A model generated the notes under the pieces. It was not told the DNA's origin. It searched no databases and worked only from the letters and a program-made list of their open reading frames with translations. 5,922 nucleotides of DNA from JANXXV01 sp038230275 (GTDB lineage Bacteria > Acidobacteriota > Terriglobia > Bryobacterales > Bryobacteraceae): the NCBI GenBank assembly GCA_038230275.1, contig JBBRNO010000242.1, forward strand, positions 1 through 5,922. The letters run 5' to 3'. Below, piece by piece: positions 1-5,187 of this stretch (positions within the stretch are counted from its first letter, which is position 1; every line of letters begins with the position of its first letter). The position numbers and the translations under genes are program-made.

Positions 1-712
1 CTTCCTGAACCAGGTATTCGATCGCTTCACTTACCCGCATCTTACGCTTGCGCGTACGCGGACCAAAAAGCCCGGGCAGGATATCTTTCAAATTGATATC
101 CATCTCCTCGGCTCCGGCATTGGAGGCGAATTCAAACGTCGGGCCGCGTTCTTTTACGTCGATCTCCACCAACCGGTCATCCAGCTTTCCGGCGCGCAGT
201 TTGTCCCGCAGCTTCTCGCGGGATTTGTCCGCCGTGTCGCTCGGTTCGGGTTGCGGCGGAATCAGCAGATCCAGCAGCCGCTCTTCGGCATTCCGTTCCG
301 CGCGGTCGGCCACTTCTTCCAACCGCTCTTCACGGACCAGATCAATCGCGATGTCCACCAGATCGCGGATCATCGCTTCCACGTCGCGGCCTACATAACC
401 CACTTCCGTGAATTTGCTGGCTTCCACTTTCAGAAACGGCGAATTCGCCAGCCGCGCCAGACGCCGCGCGATCTCCGTCTTCCCCACACCGGTGGGACCA
501 ATCATGAGGATGTTCTTCGGCATGACGTCTTCCGCCATGTCCGGCTCAAGCTTCTGCCGGCGGATGCGGTTGCGCAATGCGATGGCGACGGCGCGCTTTG
601 CATCCGCTTGGCCGATGACGTACTTGTCCAGTTCCTTGACGATTTCGCGCGGTGTGAGCTCATCCAGCATCGGAGTCTCTTCCAAGGACTGACTAGGTAG
701 ATAGATAACCAT
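1..712 (-). CDS. hslU: HslU, ATPase subunit of the HslVU protease (5' part, runs off the left edge)
   Basis: HslU is the AAA+ unfoldase that forms a hexameric ring and feeds unfolded substrates into the HslV peptidase in the cytoplasm. The first 237 codons are present. The family hallmark TPREIV...LDKYVIGQ lies at residues 20-35. The Walker A motif GPTGVGKT is at 72-79, followed by EIARRLARLANSPFLKVEA. The pore motif GYVG is at 105-108. The charged I-domain follows (about 110-225) and is slightly shorter than my recollection of the E. coli protein. Walker B, sensor and C-terminal domains lie outside the window. The gene begins 2 bases after the hslV stop, so it is probably translationally coupled to hslV. 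The start at 712 (MVIYLP...) is the first in-frame ATG. An internal ATG at 670 (Met15, MLDELTPREIV) matches the E. coli N-terminus better and has GGAAGAG 6 bases upstream, so the start is uncertain. The family call is firm. Confidence 0.95.
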   Translation of the reverse strand, partial: MVIYLPSQSLEETPMLDELTPREIVKELDKYVIGQADAKRAVAIALRNRIRRQKLEPDMAEDVMPKNILMIGPTGVGKTEIARRLARLANSPFLKVEASKFTEVGYVGRDVEAMIRDLVDIAIDLVREERLEEVADRAERNAEERLLDLLIPPQPEPSDTADKSREKLRDKLRAGKLDDRLVEIDVKERGPTFEFASNAGAEEMDINLKDILPGLFGPRTRKRKMRVSEAIEYLVQE

Positions 713-714
713 GG

Positions 715-1254
715 CTACCCCAGCTCCTCGATGGTAATGCTCTCGTTAGTGTAGATGCAGATCCTTCCTGCAATCAACATAGACTTTTCCACAATCTCCC
801 GCGCGCTCAACTTCGTGTTCTCAATCAGCGCCGTGCCCGCGGCTTTGGCGAAGGCGCCACCGGAACCGATCGCGGCCATGTCTCCATCGGGGTCGATCAC
901 ATCGCCATTGCCGCTGACGATGAAGATGTTCTGCAAATCGGCCACCAGCAGCAGCGCCTCCAAGTGGCGCAGTGCTTTGTCGGTCCGCCAGTCCTTCGCC
1001 AGTTCAACCACGCTGCGCGGCAGATTGCCGCTGTGTTGTTCCAGCTTGGCCTCGAAGCGAGCGAAAAGCGCGAATGCGTCGGCTGTCGAGCCGGCAAAAC
1101 CCGCAAGGATCTTATCTTTGTAGAGACGGCGAAGTTTCTTGGCGGAGCCCTTTAGAACTTCCTGGCCAAGTGTAACCTGGCCATCACCCGCCATTACTAC
1201 CTTGCCGTTCCGGCGTACGCACAGAATTGTAGTGGAGCGGATCTTTTGTGTCAT
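715..1254 (-). CDS. hslV: HslV, peptidase subunit of the HslVU protease
   Basis: HslV is the threonine peptidase that forms a double hexameric ring capped by HslU. The 179-residue protein is full length and follows the family throughout. It has TTILCVRRNG at 8-17, AGDGQVTLG at 22-30, KKLRRLY at 39-45, GFAGSTADAF at 52-61, ELAKDWRTD at 84-92, IGSGG at 129-133, LSAREI at 149-154 and ICIYTN at 165-170. Aligned to mature E. coli HslV, Thr8 is the catalytic nucleophile, Asp24 corresponds to Asp17 and Lys40 to Lys33. Thr8 is preceded by MTQKIRS, so a seven-residue leader must be removed to free its amino group. The start is the only ATG before TTI, and AAAGG sits 7 bases upstream. The gene lies 10 bases after the exchanger gene and 2 bases before hslU. 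The C-terminus (TIEELG) is a few residues shorter than in E. coli. Confidence 0.97.
   Translation of the reverse strand: MTQKIRSTTILCVRRNGKVVMAGDGQVTLGQEVLKGSAKKLRRLYKDKILAGFAGSTADAFALFARFEAKLEQHSGNLPRSVVELAKDWRTDKALRHLEALLLVADLQNIFIVSGNGDVIDPDGDMAAIGSGGAFAKAAGTALIENTKLSAREIVEKSMLIAGRICIYTNESITIEELG
718..729 (-). promoter_or_regulatory. Possible ribosome binding site of hslU inside the end of hslV
   Basis: The last hslV codons read GAGGAGCTGGGG on the minus strand. GAGGAG ends 11 bases before the ATG at 712 and the GGGG run ends 5 bases before it. Either could serve the upstream hslU start. A competing candidate, GGAAGAG at 683-677, would serve the internal Met15. Confidence 0.4.
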
Positions 1255-1261
1255 GAATGCG

Positions 1262-1266
1262 CCTTT
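1262..1266 (-). promoter_or_regulatory. Ribosome binding site of hslV, overlapping the exchanger stop codon
   Basis: AAAGG on the minus strand lies 7 bases upstream of the hslV ATG. Its first two bases are the end of the exchanger TAA stop (1267-1265). Ribosomes finishing the exchanger therefore stop on the hslV initiation site, an arrangement typical of translational coupling. Confidence 0.6.
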
Positions 1267-2533
1267 ATTCTAACGCAGCAGGGCCGGAAGGACGTACATG
1301 CGTGCGCCAAATGCCCACGAAATGCACAAATGCGTTATGGCTTCGCCAGCCCAGGAATAAGCGCACAATTTCAATCGCCGACCAGCCCAGGTAAGCAATC
1401 GTCACGTACCAGTGAATGTGCGTGGAAAGGAAACCCAACACGCCCGGCCCCGGTGGCACGGGCGAGAAGGCGAATTGGACAAACCACAGCGAGAACAGCA
1501 CCGCCGCCTCCCACCACGACAGTTTCATGTTCACCAGGAACAGCATCCCAATCAGCGATTGTCCCAGCGTCATCAGCAATTCCAGTTCCTGCTGCTGGTC
1601 AAACGGAATGGCACTGATGCTGCCCCGGCTGAACGAATACACGACCGGCAGCATCGCCGTTAGCAGCGTCCACTGATTGATGTTGCTGGAAACCATATTC
1701 ATCAGCGCCATGGATGCCCGATTTACCGTGCGCGCCCAGTAGAACGCAGAGACCTTTTCGGGAAACTCAGAGACGAATGGCGCTACCCACTGCACGAATA
1801 CGAAGCTGGGAACGCCCAGTACCGCGGATACCGAAAGCAGGCTCCCCAGAAACGGTTCGGCGGTGAAATAGATCAGCAGCCCGCCGCCCAGAAACAGTCC
1901 AACGATCGCGGCATTGCGGATTGCCGGTGTCGAAGTCACAATCGCCCGCGGAATGCGCTCCAGGTCTTCGATGCCCTCTTCATGTTGCGGAGGCAGCTTG
2001 CTCAGAACCACCAAATAGGCCACGTAGATCAGCGTGAGCGCCAGCGCATCCCAAACATCGAGACTCGCCTTCCAATAGACGTACGTCATGTAGAGCAACG
2101 GCGCCATCAGACCAACCACTTCCACGCAATGCTCAGGTTCGAGCGTAATCGCATTCAACGGCTTACCGTACTTCCGTTTATGGTAGAAGGCCGCTGTAGC
2201 GTAAATCATCGGCCAGCCCAATCCGGTAAGCAGGCGAAGGGCGCCGGTAAGATTCGCCAGCAGCAGCGGCACCTGTTGGTGCCACGCCAGCACGGCTTCC
2301 ACCGCGAACTCCGGCAGCGTCTGCAGCCACGCGAGAATCGCCAGCGCGAATCCCTGAGCCATGAAAAATTGCGCGGATTCGGCGGCCCAGGCAATCAACA
2401 TGGCCGAAAGCAGAATGGCCGGCGCAGTCCACAGCGTGGCATACGGACTGACATGGACGATATCCAGCGCGGCCAGAAATAGCAACGCGAACAACGGTGC
2501 CTGAATTACCTGCGCTCGGGAACGCTCAGCCAA
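1265..2533 (-). CDS. Divergent CaCA-superfamily cation exchanger-like membrane protein
   Basis: This is a 422-residue integral membrane protein with about 10-12 hydrophobic segments (for example 12-29, 34-56, 137-156, 160-178, 207-224 and 340-357). Two regions resemble the alpha repeats of Na+/Ca2+-type antiporters. Alpha-1 is LQTLPEFAVEA at 70-80 with LANLTGA at 92-98. Alpha-2 is FVSEFPEKVSAF at 253-264 with MNMVSSNINQ at 278-287. The paired Pro-Glu (E75 and E259) is the core CaCA signature. A hydrophilic acidic loop (about 180-197) separates the halves, as in the family. Compared with NCX_Mj several ion-coordinating positions are changed, so the ion and the direction of exchange cannot be assigned. 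The start is TTG at 2533, with GGAGAAG upstream (GGAG 9 bases away). It overlaps the end of nadB by 8 bases, which implies coupling. hslV follows after 10 bases. The fold-family assignment is fairly secure; the transport function is inferred. Confidence 0.75.
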   Translation of the reverse strand: MAERSRAQVIQAPLFALLFLAALDIVHVSPYATLWTAPAILLSAMLIAWAAESAQFFMAQGFALAILAWLQTLPEFAVEAVLAWHQQVPLLLANLTGALRLLTGLGWPMIYATAAFYHKRKYGKPLNAITLEPEHCVEVVGLMAPLLYMTYVYWKASLDVWDALALTLIYVAYLVVLSKLPPQHEEGIEDLERIPRAIVTSTPAIRNAAIVGLFLGGGLLIYFTAEPFLGSLLSVSAVLGVPSFVFVQWVAPFVSEFPEKVSAFYWARTVNRASMALMNMVSSNINQWTLLTAMLPVVYSFSRGSISAIPFDQQQELELLMTLGQSLIGMLFLVNMKLSWWEAAVLFSLWFVQFAFSPVPPGPGVLGFLSTHIHWYVTIAYLGWSAIEIVRLFLGWRSHNAFVHFVGIWRTHVRPSGPAALE

Positions 2534-4106
2534 AGGTGACTTCTCCGCCGCGGGAAATCAATGAGTGCTTCTGGAACATCACGCGAGCTTCCGGAAAATC
2601 GGTACGGTAGTGACCGCCGCGGCTTTCCTCCCGCGCCAAAGCGCATCGCGCGATGAGATGGGCAACGGAATGAATGTTCCGCAGTTCGTAGTGTTCACGA
2701 TCCGCGTTCGCAATGGGGTGCATCTTTGCCGCGGCAAGCGTTTCACAGGCGGCGATCAGTCCGTCACCGTTCCGGGTGATCCCGCACTGTTCCCATGCAA
2801 GATCGCGAATTTCAGCTTCGGTAAGACTTGGGAACAGCGCTTCCGGCGAAACCGGCAAGCCGCCGCCCACCTGACTGGAATGCGAATCGCGCATCGCTGC
2901 CCCGGCGCGCGCACCAAAAACCACGCCCTCCAGAAGAGAATTGCTAGCCAGCCGATTTGCGCCATGCACACCGGTGCAGGCTACTTCTCCGGCCGCATAA
3001 AGCCGGTCGAGATTCGTCCTGCCATGCAAATCGGTGCGCACTCCTCCCATGGAATAATGCGCGGCCGGATGCACCGGCGCCGGCACCGCTGTAATGTCCA
3101 CGCCATGCTGCAGGCAAGTGCTGTAAACCCGCGGGAAGCGGTTGCGAACGAACTCCGCATCCAAATGGGTAAGGTCGAGGAATACGTTGGTGGCGCCGGT
3201 GCGGCGCATTTCGCTGATGATGGCACGCGAAACCACATCCCGTGGAGCCAGTTCCGCCATCGGGTGGTACGCACTCATGAAACGTTCGCCCGCGGCGTTT
3301 CGAAGATACGCGCCTTCCCCGCGCAGAGCTTCCGAAAGCAGAAAACGCGGAGCCCCTGGCACAAACAGCGCCGTCGGATGAAACTGCACGAATTCGATAT
3401 CGCTGATGACCGCCCCGGCGCGGTACGCCGTGGCCACGCCGTCTCCGGTGGCCACATCGGGATTTGTGGTTTCCTTGAATACGCAACCCAGCCCGCCGGT
3501 GGCCAGAAGAACAGCCCGTGCATTGATGCGGACCTGGCGCTTCGCTGCTTTATCGCAAGCTACCGCACCCGTCACCGCGCCATCGCTGGTCAACAGATCT
3601 GTGATGGCGGAGAAACTCTGGAACCGGATGTTCGGAAGCGAAGCGGCCTTCTTATACAACGTGCGGGCGATTTCGCTGCCAGTGGAATCACCGTGTGCGT
3701 GCAGCACCCGGCTGCGGCTGTGTGCGCCTTCGCGCGCGAACAGCAACTTAGTTCCCTCGCGATCGAACTCCGCGCCCCACTCAATCAACTGCTCAATCCC
3801 CGCTGGACCTTCTTCCACCAGGGTGTGAACGGCTTCGCGATTGCACAAGCCGGCGCCGGCGTTCAGCGTGTCCTGCTCATGCAGCTCCACTTCATCGTCG
3901 TCACTGAGTGCAACGGCGATGCCGCCCTGCGCATATTCAGACGAAGATTCGCGAAGACTGTCCTTTGCGACAACCAGCACTGTGCCCGCCGCGGCCAGTT
4001 CAATGGCGGCGCGCAGACCTGCAACTCCGGCCCCGACCACCAGGAAGTCAGCTTCTATTGTTTGAGGAATTCTTTCGGAGGTAGACGTAATAATCCCATG
4101 GTACAA
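2526..4106 (-). CDS. nadB: L-aspartate oxidase NadB, first step of de novo NAD synthesis
   Basis: NadB is an FAD enzyme that oxidises L-aspartate to iminoaspartate, which NadA condenses with dihydroxyacetone phosphate to make quinolinate. At 526 residues it is close to the usual 510-540. The dinucleotide-binding motif VVGAGVAGLRAA is at 23-34, the FAD-contacting SSEYAQGGIA at 55-64, and a second FAD region ATGGLG at 202-207. Active-site positions known from E. coli are all present: Glu126 (AREGAHS), His243 (QFHPTAL), Arg289 (LAPRD), His350 (PAAHYSMGG), and Arg385 with Ser388 (GANRLASNS). The C-terminal helical domain keeps ELRN...ARCALAREESRGGHY (474-500). This supports an aspartate oxidase rather than a succinate dehydrogenase or fumarate reductase flavoprotein. 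The start is TTG at 4106. An upstream in-frame stop at 4122-4124 leaves little alternative, and the nearby ATG at 4097-4099 is out of frame. The Shine-Dalgarno candidate AGGA is about 13 bases away, so the start is less certain than the identity. nadA and nadC are not in the window. Confidence 0.96.
   Translation of the reverse strand: MYHGIITSTSERIPQTIEADFLVVGAGVAGLRAAIELAAAGTVLVVAKDSLRESSSEYAQGGIAVALSDDDEVELHEQDTLNAGAGLCNREAVHTLVEEGPAGIEQLIEWGAEFDREGTKLLFAREGAHSRSRVLHAHGDSTGSEIARTLYKKAASLPNIRFQSFSAITDLLTSDGAVTGAVACDKAAKRQVRINARAVLLATGGLGCVFKETTNPDVATGDGVATAYRAGAVISDIEFVQFHPTALFVPGAPRFLLSEALRGEGAYLRNAAGERFMSAYHPMAELAPRDVVSRAIISEMRRTGATNVFLDLTHLDAEFVRNRFPRVYSTCLQHGVDITAVPAPVHPAAHYSMGGVRTDLHGRTNLDRLYAAGEVACTGVHGANRLASNSLLEGVVFGARAGAAMRDSHSSQVGGGLPVSPEALFPSLTEAEIRDLAWEQCGITRNGDGLIAACETLAAAKMHPIANADREHYELRNIHSVAHLIARCALAREESRGGHYRTDFPEARVMFQKHSLISRGGEVTFG
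2540..2546 (-). promoter_or_regulatory. Ribosome binding site supporting the TTG start of the exchanger gene
   Basis: The minus strand reads GGAGAAG here, inside the last codons of nadB, with GGAG 9 bases before the TTG at 2533-2531. This is the main support for the TTG start. Internal Met codons begin only at residue 45, which would delete the first membrane segments. Confidence 0.55.
4089..4094 (+). promoter_or_regulatory. Weak -10-like hexamer upstream of aroB, within nadB codons
   Basis: AATAAT differs from the -10 consensus at one position and lies in the locally AT-rich start of nadB, about 20 bases before the aroB GTG. It would give a transcript with a leader of roughly 13 bases. No good -35 element is found at 16-18 bases; TTGAGG at 4062-4067 is 21 bases away. 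A second candidate, TACAAC at 4102-4107, would place the transcript start almost exactly on the GTG. Both are guesses from pattern only. Confidence 0.2.
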
Positions 4107-4113
4107 CGGGGTT

Positions 4114-5187
4114 GTGCCGTCCTATCAGGTGAAAACGGGCCAGCAGACATACTCTGCAGTGGTCGAGCGAGGCGTGTTGTCAAGGCTCGGAAGTTTCGTT
4201 CCTCCCGCAGCCGCACAGGTATTCGTTACTTCCACCAGAGACGTCTGGGAACTGCACGGAAAGCGCGTGGAAGCCGGAATGAACGGGCGTCCCTTTCACG
4301 TACTCTTCTTCGATGGCGGCGAAGATAAGAAGCGATTCTCCTCAGTGGAGAAACTGGCTGAAGAAATGGTTCGCGCCGGGGGCGACCGGTCCAGCGTGGT
4401 AGTGGCCTTCGGCGGCGGAATCCTCACAGACGTTAGCGGCTTCCTTGCAGCCATTTTCATGCGAGGCGTCCCGGTGATTCAGATTCCCACCACGCTGCTG
4501 GCGCAAGTGGACGCGGCCGTCGGCGGCAAGACGGGCGTGAACCTGGTCGCGGGCAAGAATCTGATCGGATCGTTCCACCAGCCGCTGGCCGTGTTGATCG
4601 ATCCCGAAGTGCTGCGCACTTTGCCGGAACGCGAATACCGTGCCGGGCTTTTCGAAGTGGTGAAACACGGTGTGATTGCCAGTCCGGAATTGTTCGATCT
4701 GATGGCGAATCGTTCGGCCGATGTGCTGTCACAGATTCCTTCAGCCGTGGACTACATCATCAGCGAGTCCGTGCGGATCAAAGCGGAAGTGGTTTCGGCG
4801 GATGAGAAAGAGGGCGGCCTCCGGCGCATTCTGAACTTCGGCCATACGATCGGCCATACGCTGGAAGCGGAGACCTCCTATTCCCGGTTCCTGCACGGCG
4901 AAGCGGTCGCGTTCGGAATGAACGCAGCCACGCATCTGGCTTCCCTTACCGGACTGCTAATCGACGCCGACCGGGATGCAATTCTGCGCGCGGTGTCGCT
5001 CTACGGTCCAGTCCCGCCGCTCGATGGCATCTCAGCCGCGCGGCTGGTGGCGCGGACGAACAGCGATAAGAAAACGATGCATGGAAAGGTGCATTTCGTG
5101 CTGCCCGACCGCATCGGCCATGTGCAAATTCTTTCGGACATCGATCCGGCACTGGTGCAGAGCGCGGTGGAAGCGGCGCTCGCATGA
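4114..5187 (+). CDS. aroB: 3-dehydroquinate synthase AroB
   Basis: AroB converts DAHP to 3-dehydroquinate, the second step of the shikimate pathway, using NAD+ and a divalent metal in the cytoplasm. The protein has 357 residues, the normal length. Key segments are FDGGEDKKRFSSVEKL at 66-81, FGGGILTDVSGF at 99-110, IPTTLLAQVDAAVGGKTGVN at 124-143 and GKNLIGSFHQP at 147-157. Metal ligands expected from the family are Glu181 (AGLFEVVKHG), His244 in NFGHTIGHTLE, and His261 in FLHGEAVAFG. In the GGGxxGD motif of many homologues the glycine is Thr105 here. I take this as lineage variation, since Asp106 is kept. The GTG start at 4114 places the N-terminus exactly where family alignment predicts (MPSYQVKTGQQTYS). 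There is no well-spaced Shine-Dalgarno: GGGG at 4108-4111 is only 2 bases away. The gene overlaps the next one by 4 bases and is divergent from nadB, with 7 bases between start codons. Confidence 0.96.
   Translation: MPSYQVKTGQQTYSAVVERGVLSRLGSFVPPAAAQVFVTSTRDVWELHGKRVEAGMNGRPFHVLFFDGGEDKKRFSSVEKLAEEMVRAGGDRSSVVVAFGGGILTDVSGFLAAIFMRGVPVIQIPTTLLAQVDAAVGGKTGVNLVAGKNLIGSFHQPLAVLIDPEVLRTLPEREYRAGLFEVVKHGVIASPELFDLMANRSADVLSQIPSAVDYIISESVRIKAEVVSADEKEGGLRRILNFGHTIGHTLEAETSYSRFLHGEAVAFGMNAATHLASLTGLLIDADRDAILRAVSLYGPVPPLDGISAARLVARTNSDKKTMHGKVHFVLPDRIGHVQILSDIDPALVQSAVEAALA
4178..4183 (-). promoter_or_regulatory. Perfect TTGACA hexamer upstream of nadB, inside aroB
   Basis: The minus strand carries TTGACA about 72 bases upstream of the nadB start codon, within the N-terminal codons of aroB. 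It is the right place for a nadB -35 element, but nothing resembling a -10 lies 16-18 bases downstream (the bases there read ACTGCA). A chance hexamer is quite possible. Confidence 0.15.

Noticed and set aside
51..60. Perfect palindrome CGCGTACGCG
   Set aside because: It is short and lies in Arg-rich I-domain codons of hslU. Such palindromes are common by chance in GC-rich DNA.
79..101. Inverted repeat GGATATC-9 bases-GATATCC
   Set aside because: It lies in hslU coding sequence, where two Asp-Ile codon pairs (MDI and KDI) explain both arms. It has no U-run and no operator context.
48..700. Plus-strand open frames opposite hslU
   Set aside because: They are low-complexity Ser/Arg-rich or His/Arg-rich translations in the shadow of a conserved HslU N-terminal region, with no ribosome binding site or domain.
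1255..1264. Possible promoter or terminator between the exchanger gene and hslV
   Set aside because: The gap is only 10 bases and is occupied by the hslV ribosome binding site. There is no hairpin and no T-run.
1982..2482. A 166-codon plus-strand frame opposite the exchanger gene
   Set aside because: It is Arg/Gln/His-rich, the mirror of hydrophobic membrane-segment codons, and has no motif.
2565..4328. A 587-codon open frame on the plus strand, antisense to almost all of nadB and running into aroB
   Set aside because: It begins with GTG and is rich in Arg, His, Cys and Gln, with no recognisable motif. It overlaps two genes with intact catalytic motifs. Long antisense frames are expected opposite GC-rich coding sequence.
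4838..4860. Direct repeat TCGGCCATACG, twice, 1 base apart
   Set aside because: It encodes the duplicated GHT in the conserved AroB motif FGHTIGHT, so protein constraint explains it.
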